Source: Micromonospora rosaria
GTDB lineage: Bacteria > Actinomycetota > Actinomycetes > Mycobacteriales > Micromonosporaceae
Direction of reading: 5' to 3'
Assembly: GCF_001567585.1 (NCBI RefSeq)
Contig: NZ_LRQV01000071.1
Span: 1 to 34,849 of the forward strand
DNA length: 34,849 nucleotides
Both the position numbers and the translations under genes were made by a program. Shown piece after piece: positions 15,329-25,193 of the stretch (position 1 is the first letter of the stretch; each line of letters starts with the position of its first letter). The notes beneath the pieces were generated by a model that saw nothing but the letters and a program-made list of their open reading frames with translations, made no database searches and had not been told where the DNA came from.

Positions 15329-15892
15329 GTGACGGAGACCCACAGCGTGGTACGCGGTGACAGTGGCCCGCAGGTCGCTCGGCTGGTGGCCAGCCGGGTG
15401 CTCGACGTACCGGACTTTCCCCGCCCCGGGGTGCTGTTCAAGGACCTGATGCCGCTCTTCGCCGACGGGGCGGTGTTCCGTGAGGTGATCGACGGCATCG
15501 TGGCGTACCACGGCCGGGAGTCCTTCGACGTCGTGGTCGGCATCGAGGCGCGCGGCTTCGTGGTCGCCGCCGCCATCGCGTACGCGACGGGGGTCGGCGT
15601 GGTGCCGGTGCGCAAGGCCGGCAAGCTGCCCCGGCCGGCCTACTCCGCCTCGTACGCGCTGGAGTACGGCGAGGCCACCCTGGAGGTGCACGAGGACGCC
15701 TTCACCGCCGGGCACCGGGTGCTGGTGGTCGACGACGTGCTCGCCACGGGCGGGACCGCCGAGGCGACCCTCGGCCTGGTCGAGCGGGCCGGTGGCACCG
15801 TCGCCGGGTTCACCGTGCTGCTGGAGTTGGCCTTCCTCGGCGCCCGGGAGCGGCTCGCCCCGCGCCCGGTCCATGCCCTGCTGACCGTTTGA
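15329..15892 (+). CDS. apt: adenine phosphoribosyltransferase
   Basis: Apt makes AMP from adenine and PRPP in purine salvage. It is 187 aa, normal length. The PRPP-binding motif VLVVDDVLATGGTAEAT is at residues 131-147. The flexible-loop region VRKAGKLPRP and the family signature VVGIEARGFV are present, and DFPRPGVLFKD sits near the N-terminus. The GTG at 15329 is preceded by AAGGGGAG (15313-15320) at 8-nt spacing. Its position between secF and relA is conserved in actinobacteria, linking purine salvage and (p)ppGpp metabolism by location. Confidence 0.96.
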   Translation: MTETHSVVRGDSGPQVARLVASRVLDVPDFPRPGVLFKDLMPLFADGAVFREVIDGIVAYHGRESFDVVVGIEARGFVVAAAIAYATGVGVVPVRKAGKLPRPAYSASYALEYGEATLEVHEDAFTAGHRVLVVDDVLATGGTAEATLGLVERAGGTVAGFTVLLELAFLGARERLAPRPVHALLTV

Positions 15893-15959
15893 CCCACGGC
15901 CGCCGGGGCGACCCGGAACCGGTACGACCGGCGGAGCGGCAGGGCACCGTGCGTGCGGG

Positions 15960-15965
15960 TAGCAT
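15960..15965 (+). promoter_or_regulatory. putative -10 box of relA
   Basis: TAGCAT fits TANNNT and lies in the 203-bp gap between apt and relA. Transcription would start near 15972, leaving a leader of about 125 nt that contains a 21-bp direct repeat. Confidence 0.35.
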
Positions 15966-15991
15966 TGCCCTTTGCTGACCGGGCGGAGCGC

Positions 15992-16047
15992 CGCCCGGTG
16001 GTGGAAGACCAGCCCGCCGGGCGGCTCGCCCGGCGGTGGAAGACCAG
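15992..16047. repeat. 21-bp direct repeat in the relA leader
   Basis: A 21-bp sequence ending GGTGGAAGACCAG occurs at 15992-16012 and again at 16027-16047 with one mismatch (period 35). It lies just upstream of, and may overlap, the possible early starts of relA. Confidence 0.85.
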
Positions 16048-16095
16048 GCCGGCCGGCGTGCGGTCGGCTCATCCCGGCGATCGGTGAGGAGGCCG

Positions 16096-18606
<2,511 letters not shown>

Positions 18607-18614
18607 CCCGCCCA

Positions 18615-18646
18615 CCGCCCGGCGCCGTCCCGACGGCGTCGGGCGG
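18615..18646 (+). terminator. relA terminator hairpin
   Basis: Nine bases after the relA stop, 18615-18629 and 18632-18646 form a 15-bp stem with one G-T pair and a 2-nt spacer. No T-tract follows. It lies between convergent genes. Confidence 0.7.
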
Positions 18647-18686
18647 GTGCGCGTCCCCGACCTTTCGCCCCCGCCGGGAACACCGA

Positions 18687-18717
18687 CAGCGCCCGCCGGC
18701 TCGGCCGACGGGCGCTG
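18687..18717. terminator. second hairpin between convergent relA and the cyclophilin gene
   Basis: CAGCGCCCG (18687-18695) pairs perfectly with CGGGCGCTG (18709-18717), with a few extra pairs inside the loop. It lies 22 bp beyond the stop of the minus-strand cyclophilin gene and probably ends that transcript. Confidence 0.6.
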
Positions 18718-18739
18718 CTGGGTGGTACGGGACCGGCGG

Positions 18740-19570
18740 TCAGGCGTCGGTCATCGTGAGGTCGGTGATGACGACCTCCTTCTTCGGGTGGCCACCCCCG
18801 GCCTGCTGGGCGAACGCCCCGTCGTCGCCGGCCTCGGCGATCTCCTTGACCAGGTCCATGCCGCCGGTGATGGTGCCCAGCACGGTGTAGTTCGGGTCCA
18901 GCGGCGAGTCGCCGTAGACGATGAAGAACTGGCTGCCGGTGCTCGTCGGCTGCCCCGAGTTGGCCATCGCGATGACGCCCTCCGGGTACGGCGGACGCTT
19001 GTCGGTGGGCAGGTTCTCCTCGGCCAGCCGGTAGCTCGGGCCGCCGGTGCCGTCGGTGTCCCGCCAGCCCTTGCCGGTGGCGCTCGGGTCACCGCACTGC
19101 AACACCTTGATGCCCTCGGTGACCAGCCGGTGGCACTTGCTGTTGTCGAAGAAGTCCTTGCCCGCCAGGTGCGTGAAGCTGCCCGCGGTGCAGGGGACCG
19201 CGGAGCGGTCGACCTTGGCGGTGATCGGACCCAGGTTGGTGGTGATGGTCAGGGTCTGGCTGCCGGTGTTGGGCTGCTCCGTCGCCGGGAGCCCGACGTC
19301 CTTGGTCTGCGGGGACCGCTGCTCGGCGGGGACCTCGGTGTAGTAGCACTGGGAGTGGCCGGCGGCCGGCCCGGCGGTCTGCTGCTGCTCGTCGTCGCCG
19401 AGGCTGCTGGCCAGCCAGACGGTCCCGGCGACCACGAGCAGCAGGGCCGCCGAGGCGCCGACGATGGCCTGAATCTGGCGGCGCTTGCGGGCCTTGGCCG
19501 AGCGCTCGGCCATCTCCCGCTCGAGTCGGGCCCGCGCCGCCACGCGCTGCCGATCTCTGGTGGACGTCAC
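18740..19570 (-). CDS. membrane-anchored cyclophilin-type peptidyl-prolyl isomerase
   Basis: This 276-aa protein has a basic coiled N-terminus (RARLEREMAERSAKARKRRQ), one membrane segment (about residues 35-53) and an extracytoplasmic cyclophilin domain, so it should act on secreted proteins outside the membrane. Catalytic-site features are present: CHRLVTEGIKVLQCGDP keeps the Arg and Gln of the family FHR...Q motif, and GSQFFIVYGDSPLDPNYTVLG completes the pocket. GTG 19570 is preceded on the minus strand by AGGAGGA at 8 nt. It follows a paralogue with a 63-bp gap, probably in one transcript. This location, next to relA, is typical of the actinobacterial PpiB-like protein. Confidence 0.93.
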   Translation of the reverse strand: MTSTRDRQRVAARARLEREMAERSAKARKRRQIQAIVGASAALLLVVAGTVWLASSLGDDEQQQTAGPAAGHSQCYYTEVPAEQRSPQTKDVGLPATEQPNTGSQTLTITTNLGPITAKVDRSAVPCTAGSFTHLAGKDFFDNSKCHRLVTEGIKVLQCGDPSATGKGWRDTDGTGGPSYRLAEENLPTDKRPPYPEGVIAMANSGQPTSTGSQFFIVYGDSPLDPNYTVLGTITGGMDLVKEIAEAGDDGAFAQQAGGGHPKKEVVITDLTMTDA

Positions 19571-19633
19571 GCCTGGATCCTCCTGGACTGCTCGGGCGCG
19601 GTCGGTGCCGCTGGTCGGTGGGCGGGGAGCGGG

Positions 19634-20500
19634 TCAGCCGGCGCTCGGGCTCGGCGCCGGTTCGGTCGGTGCCGGCGCGTTCGCCGACGCACCGACGGTG
19701 AGGGTCTGGATCACCACGTCGGTCTCCGGCTTGACCTTGTCCCCGTTGCCATTGTCCACGGTCGGCAGGGCACCGATCTTCTCCACCACGTCCAGCCCCT
19801 CGGTGACCCGGCCGACGACCGGGTACGCCGGCTCGGCCGGGTCGAAGTCCTTGAAGAAGATCAGGAACTGGCTGCCGTTCACGCCGGGCGCGCTGCCGAC
19901 CATCGCTACCGTGCCCTTCGGGTACGCCGGCTCCCGCTCCGGGGCGGGGCTGGCCGACGGGTCGGGCGCCGGGGTCGGGACGTTCTCGTCGGAGAACGAG
20001 TAGGTCGGCCCGCCGAGGCCGGTACCGCTGGGGTCGCCGCAGCGCAGCGCGCCCTCGGCGGTGATCTCGTGGCAGGTGGTGTTGTCGTAGAAGGCCCGGC
20101 CGGCCAGGTGCTCGATGCTCGCCGCGCCGCACGGCGCGAGGGCCAGGTCGAGCTCGGCGGTGATCGCGCCCTGGTTCGTGGTGACCGTCATCGGCCGGGT
20201 GCCCTCGGTCGGCAGGCCGACGGTGGTCGGGGTGCCGACGTCCTTGAGGCTGCTGTTGCCGCCGCCGTCCTGCGGCGTCCAGGCGCAGACCTCGTCGTTG
20301 GCGGCGGTCGTCTCCTCCGGGTCGGACTCGAAGGCGCCCAGCGCCCAGGCCGAACCGACGACGATCAGCAGCACCACCACGGCGGCGCCCACCGCGGCCT
20401 GGATCTGCCGCCGGCGTTTCGTGGCGGCGGCGCGTCGGGCCTGCTGACGGTCGAGCTTGGCCCGCGCGAGTTTGCGCTGCCGGTCCCTGCTGGAAGCCAC
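19634..20500 (-). CDS. cyclophilin-like membrane protein, probably catalytically inactive
   Basis: This 288-aa paralogue of the next gene has the same plan: a basic start (ASSRDRQRKLARAK), one membrane segment (AVGAAVVVLLIVVGSAWAL) and a cyclophilin domain. However, the catalytic motif reads CHEITAEGALRCGDP, so the active-site Arg is Glu and the conserved Gln is Arg. A Pro/Ala/Ser-rich stretch (TPAPDPSASPAPERE) is inserted before the AYPKGTVAMV strand, and the protein ends in a Pro/Ser/Ala-rich tail. GTG 20500 has GGAAGGGGAG just upstream; longer readings to 20791 have no support. TACACT (20597-20592, minus) may be its -10 box. It may bind rather than isomerise its partners. Confidence 0.85.
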   Translation of the reverse strand: MASSRDRQRKLARAKLDRQQARRAAATKRRRQIQAAVGAAVVVLLIVVGSAWALGAFESDPEETTAANDEVCAWTPQDGGGNSSLKDVGTPTTVGLPTEGTRPMTVTTNQGAITAELDLALAPCGAASIEHLAGRAFYDNTTCHEITAEGALRCGDPSGTGLGGPTYSFSDENVPTPAPDPSASPAPEREPAYPKGTVAMVGSAPGVNGSQFLIFFKDFDPAEPAYPVVGRVTEGLDVVEKIGALPTVDNGNGDKVKPETDVVIQTLTVGASANAPAPTEPAPSPSAG

Positions 20501-20707
20501 TCGCGCTCCCCTTCCTCTACCCTGGTGGTCGCGACGGACGACGGGCGCGCCCCGTCGGGTGTCACCGTGCGCCACGCCACACGCCCGCCAGAGTGTACGG
20601 GTAACTGCTGGGAATGTGGTGTACGAGGTCGGTTCCGGTGCCGGTGTGCCCGGTTCCGTCGGCCGGCGCGGCGGTGGGCGGGCCGGGTGATCCGGTGTGC
20701 CGACGGT

Positions 20708-20713
20708 TAGGCT
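20708..20713 (+). promoter_or_regulatory. putative -10 box of the MBL-fold hydrolase gene
   Basis: TAGGCT, the same hexamer as before dnaE, lies 37 bp before the GTG at 20751. Transcription would start near 20720. The 250-bp space to the divergent cyclophilin gene holds no other clear signal than that gene's own -10 candidate. Confidence 0.4.
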
Positions 20714-20750
20714 GCTCACCGGAGGACAACCTGACGGAAGGGGAGCGGAC

Positions 20751-21470
20751 GTGCTCGTGGCCAGCGTTCCCGCGGAAGCCTTCGGCACCAACTGCTACGT
20801 GGTGGCCGCCGGCCCGGGGGAGCAGTGCGTGGTGGTCGACCCGGGCATCGGCGTCCTCGACCGGCTCGACGCCGTGCTGGCCGAGCACCGGCTGCACCCG
20901 GCCGCGGTGCTGCTCACCCACGGCCACCTCGACCACACCTTCTCGGTCGCGCCGGTCTGCGGCGCGCGGGGGATCACCGCGTACGTGCACCCCGGCGACC
21001 GGGAGATGCTCGCCGACCCCGCCAAGGGCCTCTCCGCGGACCTCTCCGCGCTGTTCGGCGGGCGGCTGCCGTACACCGAGCCGGAGGACGTCGCCGAGCT
21101 GACCGACGGCGGCACGCTCAGCCTGGCCGGGCTGGAGATCACCGTCGACCACGCCCCGGGCCATACCGGCGGGTCGGTGCTGTTCCGGCTGCCGGCCACC
21201 GGCTCGACGTGGGAGGCCGAGCAGCTCTGCCTCTCCGGCGACGTGCTCTTCGCCGGCTCGATCGGCCGCACCGACCTGCCCGGCGGCAGCATGCCGGCGA
21301 TGCTCACCAGCCTCCGGGAGAAGATCCTCCCGCTGGCCGACGACACCGTCGTGCTGCCCGGCCACGGGCCCGCGACCACGATCGGCCGCGAGCGCGCCGG
21401 CAACCCGTACCTCGTCGAGGTGGCGCGCTCCGGCGGTGGCCGACCGGCCGCGCCCGCCCGCGGCCTGTGA
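20751..21470 (+). CDS. metallo-beta-lactamase-fold hydrolase, glyoxalase II-like
   Basis: This 239-aa MBL-fold enzyme carries the binuclear metal site: LLTHGHLDHTF (THGHLDH at residues 56-62), APGHTGGS, the bridging Asp in LCLSGDVLFAGSIGRTDL, and the final His in VLPGHGPATT. The pattern matches small glyoxalase II-like hydrolases that cleave thioesters. In actinobacteria these may work with mycothiol, but the substrate is not visible. GTG 20751 is selected for the GGAAGGGGAG site 5-6 nt upstream. It lies between the cyclophilins and hisS, as in many actinobacteria, and has no evident functional link to either. Confidence 0.88.
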   Translation: MLVASVPAEAFGTNCYVVAAGPGEQCVVVDPGIGVLDRLDAVLAEHRLHPAAVLLTHGHLDHTFSVAPVCGARGITAYVHPGDREMLADPAKGLSADLSALFGGRLPYTEPEDVAELTDGGTLSLAGLEITVDHAPGHTGGSVLFRLPATGSTWEAEQLCLSGDVLFAGSIGRTDLPGGSMPAMLTSLREKILPLADDTVVLPGHGPATTIGRERAGNPYLVEVARSGGGRPAAPARGL

Positions 21471-21578
21471 CGACCCGGTCCGGCCGGTGCCGGCCGGGCC
21501 CACCCTCTTCCCCCGGCCGGTGACGGCCGCACCGACCCTGCCCCGCGCGCGGCGCGTGGGGCGCGTGAACGGAGCGTC

Positions 21579-22907
21579 ATGAGCAAGCCCACGCCCATCT
21601 CCGGCTTCCCGGAGTGGACGCCGTCGCAGCGGATGATCGAGCAGTTCGTGCTCGACCGGATCCGCGCCACCTTCGAGCTGTACGGCTTCGCCCCGCTGGA
21701 GACCCGCGCGGTGGAGCCCCTCGACCAGCTCCTGCGCAAGGGGGAGACCTCCAAGGAGGTCTACGTGATCCGGCGGCTGCACGACGAGCCGGGCGCGGCG
21801 GCCGGGGAGGACAGCCTCGGGCTGCACTTCGACCTGACCGTGCCGTTCGCCCGGTACGTGCTGGAGAACGCCGGCAAGCTCCAGTTCCCGTTCCGCCGGT
21901 ACCAGATCCAGAAGGTGTGGCGGGGCGAGCGCCCGCAGGAGGGGCGGTACCGGGAGTTCGTCCAGGCCGACATCGACATCGTCGACCGGGACACCCTCGC
22001 CGCGCACCACGAGGCGGAGATGCCGCTGGTGATCGGGGACGCGCTGCGGTCGCTGCCGATCCCGCCGGTGACCATCCAGGTGAACAACCGCAAGATCTGC
22101 GAGGGCTTCTACCGGGGCATCGGGCTGACCGACCCGGAGGCGGCGCTGCGCGCGGTCGACAAGCTGGACAAGATCGGCCCGGCGAAGGTGGCCGAGCTGC
22201 TGGCCCAGACCGCCGGGGCGAGCGAGGCGCAGGCCAAGGCGTGCCTGTCGCTGGCGGAGATCTCCGCGCCGGACGCCTCCTTCGCCGACGCGGTGCGCGC
22301 CCTCGGGGTGACCGACCCGCTGCTGGAGGAGGGGATCGCCGAGCTGGTCGCGGTGGTGGAGACGGCCGCCGCGCACGCGCCCGGCCTCTGCGTCGCCGAC
22401 CTGCGCATCGCGCGGGGCCTGGACTACTACACCGGCACGGTGTACGAGACCCAGCTCGCCGGGTACGAGCGGTTCGGCTCGATCTGCTCCGGCGGCCGGT
22501 ACGACAACCTGGCCAGCGCGGGCGCGGTGTCGTACCCGGGGGTGGGCATCTCGATCGGGGTGACCCGGCTGCTCGGGCTGCTCTTCGGCGCCGGTGAGCT
22601 GTCGGTGTCCCGGTCGGTGCCGACCTGCGTGCTGGTCGCGGTGACCACCGAGGAGCAGCGGACGGCGAGCAACCGGGTGGCCGACGCGCTGCGCCGCCGG
22701 GGGGTGCCGACCGAGGTGTCGCCGAGCGCGGCGAAGTTCGGCAAGCAGATCCGCTACGCCGAGCGGCGGGGCATCCCGTACGTCTGGTTCCCCGGCGCGG
22801 AGGGCGCGGCGGACGAGGTGAAGGACATCCGCTCCGGTGAGCAGGTGGTCGCGGCGGCCGGGGAGTGGACGCCATCCCGCGCCGACCTGCGGCCCCTGGT
22901 CTCCTGA
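21579..22907 (+). CDS. hisS: histidyl-tRNA synthetase
   Basis: HisRS charges tRNA-His. The protein is 442 aa, full length. Class II motif 2 is in RYQIQKVWRGERPQEGRYREF. The histidine-binding signature GLDYYTGTVYE is near residue 281, and SICSGGRYDNL precedes motif 3 (GVGISIGVTRLLGLL). A C-terminal anticodon-binding Rossmann-like domain follows (from about residue 345, with FGKQIRYAERRGIPYVW). The N-terminus KPTPISGFPEW is the usual actinobacterial form. ATG 21579 has a short GGAG at 21571-21574. It sits downstream of the MBL hydrolase after a 108-bp gap. Confidence 0.97.
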   Translation: MSKPTPISGFPEWTPSQRMIEQFVLDRIRATFELYGFAPLETRAVEPLDQLLRKGETSKEVYVIRRLHDEPGAAAGEDSLGLHFDLTVPFARYVLENAGKLQFPFRRYQIQKVWRGERPQEGRYREFVQADIDIVDRDTLAAHHEAEMPLVIGDALRSLPIPPVTIQVNNRKICEGFYRGIGLTDPEAALRAVDKLDKIGPAKVAELLAQTAGASEAQAKACLSLAEISAPDASFADAVRALGVTDPLLEEGIAELVAVVETAAAHAPGLCVADLRIARGLDYYTGTVYETQLAGYERFGSICSGGRYDNLASAGAVSYPGVGISIGVTRLLGLLFGAGELSVSRSVPTCVLVAVTTEEQRTASNRVADALRRRGVPTEVSPSAAKFGKQIRYAERRGIPYVWFPGAEGAADEVKDIRSGEQVVAAAGEWTPSRADLRPLVS

Positions 22908-22937
22908 GCCGGTTACTGGCGCGTACGCCCGGATGGA

Positions 22938-22968
22938 CCTACGGTGGCGTAAGTTACGCCACCGTAGG
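22938..22968. promoter_or_regulatory. perfect 31-bp palindrome before the desaturase gene
   Basis: CCTACGGTGGCGTAA (22938-22952), one central G, then its exact reverse complement (22954-22968). Each arm contains a smaller TACG-N4-CGTA palindrome, the two being 15 bp apart. It lies 9 bp before the start codon and touches the ribosome binding site. It is most likely the operator of a fatty-acid-responsive, TetR-like repressor; an RNA hairpin is the alternative. No regulator gene is adjacent. Confidence 0.7.
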
Positions 22969-22977
22969 GAGATCCTC

Positions 22978-23913
22978 GTGACCGATCTGAGCCAGACCGC
23001 ACTCCTCCACGAACTCGAGCCCGTGGTGGAGAGCAACCTGAACCGTCACCTGAGCATGGCCAAGGAGTGGTTCCCGCACGAGTACGTGCCGTGGAGCGAG
23101 GGGCGGACCTTCGACGGCCCGCTCGGTGGCGAGGCGTGGACCGAGGCCGACTCGACGCTGCCGGACGTGGCCCGGACCGCGCTGATCGTCAACCTGCTCA
23201 CCGAGGACAACCTGCCCTCGTACCACCACCAGATCGCCACCCTGTTCGGCCGGGACGGCGCCTGGGGCACCTGGGTGCACCGCTGGACGGCGGAGGAGGG
23301 GCGGCACGGCACGGCGATCCGGGACTACCTGACCGTCACCCGGGCGGTGGACCCGGTGGAGCTGGAGCGGGCCCGGATGGTGCACATGTCGCACGGGTAC
23401 ACCAACGCCCACGACCACCACATGCTCAACTCGCTGGCGTACGTGTCGTTCCAGGAGCTGGCCACCCGCATCTCCCACCGCAACACCGGCAAGGCCACCG
23501 GCGACGCGGTCTGCGACGCCCTGCTGGCCCGCATCGCCGCGGACGAGAACCTGCACATGGTCTTCTACCGCAACCTGCTCGCCGCCGCGTTCGAGGTCGC
23601 GCCGAGCCAGACCATGCGGGCGGTGGCCGAGGTGATCACCAACTTCGAGATGCCGGGCGTCGGCATCGATGGCTTCGCCCGCAAGTCGGTGCAGATCGCC
23701 CTGGCCGGGATCTACGACCTGCGTCAGCACCGCGACGAGGTGGTGGCGCCGGTGCTGCGCCAGTGGGACGTCTTCAACGTCACCGGGCTGGACGCCGAGG
23801 GTCAGGCCGCCCAGGAGCGGATCGGCCAGCACCTGGCGGACCTGGAGACGGCGGCGGCCCGCTTCGAGGAGAAGCGCGACGCTCGCCGCGCCCGCCTGGC
23901 CCGCGTCGGCTGA
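22978..23913 (+). CDS. acyl-ACP desaturase (ferritin-like di-iron)
   Basis: This 311-aa soluble di-iron desaturase, of the DesA/plant stearoyl-ACP type, introduces a double bond into acyl chains for membrane or storage lipids. Iron ligands are visible: E76 in LLTEDNLPSYH, the EExxH motif in TAEEGRHG (residues 105-111), a second Glu in VSFQELATR, and DENLHMVFYRN near residue 190. The GTG at 22978 is preceded by AGGGAG (22966-22971); a longer reading from 22837 overlaps hisS and is not supported. The perfect palindrome upstream suggests tight control by lipid status. A ferredoxin partner is not encoded here. Confidence 0.9.
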   Translation: MTDLSQTALLHELEPVVESNLNRHLSMAKEWFPHEYVPWSEGRTFDGPLGGEAWTEADSTLPDVARTALIVNLLTEDNLPSYHHQIATLFGRDGAWGTWVHRWTAEEGRHGTAIRDYLTVTRAVDPVELERARMVHMSHGYTNAHDHHMLNSLAYVSFQELATRISHRNTGKATGDAVCDALLARIAADENLHMVFYRNLLAAAFEVAPSQTMRAVAEVITNFEMPGVGIDGFARKSVQIALAGIYDLRQHRDEVVAPVLRQWDVFNVTGLDAEGQAAQERIGQHLADLETAAARFEEKRDARRARLARVG

Positions 23914-23964
23914 CGACGACCACGTCACCGCCCGGCGCCCGCCTGGCCCGAGCCGGCCGACGGC

Positions 23965-24017
23965 GGCCCGGCCGCCGCCCGGCCGGCGATGGCCCGGCCG
24001 CCGCCCGAACCGGCGAC
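23965..24017. repeat. 26-bp imperfect tandem repeat
   Basis: A unit beginning GGCCCGGCCGCCGCCCG occurs at 23965-23990 and again at 23991-24017 with small changes. It lies in the 171-bp gap between the convergent desaturase and thioesterase genes, which is otherwise GC-rich and featureless. Confidence 0.75.
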
Positions 24018-24084
24018 GTCCGCGTCGCCTCGCCCGGCGTCGGCGGGTCCGGTCGCGCGGGTGCGGCGTCGGCCGGGCGGTTGG

Positions 24085-24603
24085 TCACGAGGTGGGCTGG
24101 TCGAGCGGGAAGAGCAGGCAGCTCGACGTGGCGTGCGCGATCAGCCGGCCGTCGGCGTCGGTGAGCCGGGCCTCGGCGAGGGCGGTGCGGCGGCCCCGTT
24201 GCAGCACCGTCCCCTCGCAGCGCAGGGTGCCCGAGGCGACGGTGACCGGCCGGAGGAACTTCACGTTCAGGTCCAGCGAGGTGTAGCCGACGCCGGCCGG
24301 CAGGGTGGTGTGCACCGCACAGGCCGCGGCGGTGTCGAGCAGGGTGGACAGGACCCCGCCGTGGACGGTGCCGAGCGGGTTGTAGTGGAACTCCTGCGGC
24401 ACCAGCTCGACCGTCACCCGGCCCTCGTCGGCCGTCATCCGGCTCATGTCGATCAGGTGCACCACCGGCGGCGCGGCCAGCTCACCGGCGATCATCGCCC
24501 GGAGCAGCTCCAGACCGTCGCGTCGGCCCAGGTGGCGGACGTTGTCGGCCGGGTCGGCCCAGGAGAAGGTACGGCTGCGGGCCGGGCTCTGAGTCTGTGT
24601 CAT
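24085..24603 (-). CDS. PaaI-family hotdog thioesterase
   Basis: This 172-aa protein has a single hotdog domain. The active-site helix region is EFHYNPLGTVHGGVLSTLLD, followed by the long-helix sequence TAAACAVHTTL, and the C-terminal strands match acyl-CoA thioesterases of the PaaI/YbgC-like group. It would hydrolyse a CoA thioester of unknown acid. ATG 24603 is chosen: no Shine-Dalgarno is seen, while TTGACA (24639-24634, minus) and CAGGCT (24615-24610, minus) would start transcription at or next to the ATG. An ATG 36 bp further upstream would lie inside that promoter. It is divergent from an HxlR regulator that probably controls it. Confidence 0.88.
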   Translation of the reverse strand: MTQTQSPARSRTFSWADPADNVRHLGRRDGLELLRAMIAGELAAPPVVHLIDMSRMTADEGRVTVELVPQEFHYNPLGTVHGGVLSTLLDTAAACAVHTTLPAGVGYTSLDLNVKFLRPVTVASGTLRCEGTVLQRGRRTALAEARLTDADGRLIAHATSSCLLFPLDQPTS

Positions 24604-24604
24604 G

Positions 24605-24652
24605 GACTCAGCCTGGCAGGGCGTTGCTGAGTCTGTCAATCAGACCTAGCCT
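24605..24652. promoter_or_regulatory. divergent promoters and operators, thioesterase / HxlR
   Basis: On the plus strand TTGCTG (24624-24629), a 17-bp spacer and TAGCCT (24647-24652) point to a start at the HxlR ATG (24659), a leaderless transcript. On the minus strand TTGACA (24639-24634) with an 18-bp spacer to CAGGCT serves the thioesterase. Two inverted repeats overlap these boxes: GACTCAG (24605-24611) with CTGAGTC (24627-24633), and GTCTG-TCAAT-CAGAC (24631-24645). Confidence 0.65.
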
Positions 24653-24658
24653 GGGCTG

Positions 24659-25135
24659 ATGAAGCCGGAGGCGTGGGACTGGTCGGTGGAGAACTGCACC
24701 ATCGCGCGGGCGATGGAGATCATCGGTGAGCGGTGGACCCTGGTGGTGCTCCGTGAGGTGTTCACCGGGGTCCGTCGCTTCGACGACATGCGGGTCCGTA
24801 CCGGCGTCCCCCGGCAGGTGCTGACCAACCGGCTCGCGAAGCTGGTCGAGCAGGGGCTGCTGCGCCGCGAGCCGTACCAGGAGCCGGGCAGCCGGGTGCG
24901 GCACGAGTACCGGCTGACCGAGATGGGCCTCGAACTCTGGCCGGTCCTGGTCGCGGTGCTCGGCTGGGGCAATCGCCACCTCGCCGACCCGGACGGCTCC
25001 CCGCTGCGTGTCGAGCACCGCGACTGCGGCGGCGAGATCCTGGTCGGGCTGCGGTGCGAGCGGGGACACGAGGTGGGTGCCGCCCGGGAGGTGCTGCCCC
25101 GCCCCGGCCCCGGCGCCCGCCGCCGGACCGCCTGA
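24659..25135 (+). CDS. HxlR family transcriptional regulator
   Basis: This 158-aa winged-helix regulator belongs to the HxlR/MarR-like group. It starts with the family's conserved Cys (VENCTIARAMEIIGERWTLV, C13), then the recognition region FDDMRVRTGVPRQVLTNRLA and the wing RHEYRLTEMG. The C-terminal part holds a possible small zinc site, EHRDCGG with LRCERGHE. Proteins of this type often sense electrophiles or redox through the N-terminal Cys. It is divergent from a thioesterase gene over a short space with inverted repeats, so autoregulation and control of the thioesterase are likely. The ATG at 24659 has no RBS and fits a leaderless promoter. Confidence 0.9.
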   Translation: MKPEAWDWSVENCTIARAMEIIGERWTLVVLREVFTGVRRFDDMRVRTGVPRQVLTNRLAKLVEQGLLRREPYQEPGSRVRHEYRLTEMGLELWPVLVAVLGWGNRHLADPDGSPLRVEHRDCGGEILVGLRCERGHEVGAAREVLPRPGPGARRRTA

Positions 25136-25154
25136 CGTCGTCGTGCGGCCGGCG

Positions 25155-25188
25155 GCGGCCCGGACCCCGGCGGCGGGGTCCGGGCCGC
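25155..25188. terminator. bidirectional terminator, perfect 14-bp stem
   Basis: GCGGCCCGGACCCC (25155-25168) pairs perfectly with 25175-25188 around the 6-nt loop GGCGGC. It fills most of the 58 bp between the convergent HxlR and SGNH hydrolase genes and likely ends both transcripts. Confidence 0.8.
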
Positions 25189-25193
25189 GTCGG

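Noticed and set aside
18647..20710. 687-codon plus-strand open frame opposite the two cyclophilin genes
   Set aside because: Antisense shadow; both cyclophilin genes have conserved motifs, ribosome binding sites and sensible ends.
20501..20791. N-terminal extension of the degenerate cyclophilin to 20791
   Set aside because: The extension is Pro/Arg-rich and non-conserved and overlaps the divergent MBL gene. A strong ribosome binding site supports GTG 20500.
22837..22977. N-terminal extension of the desaturase into hisS
   Set aside because: It would overlap hisS and translate the palindrome. GTG 22978 has a ribosome binding site and the protein then begins like its family.
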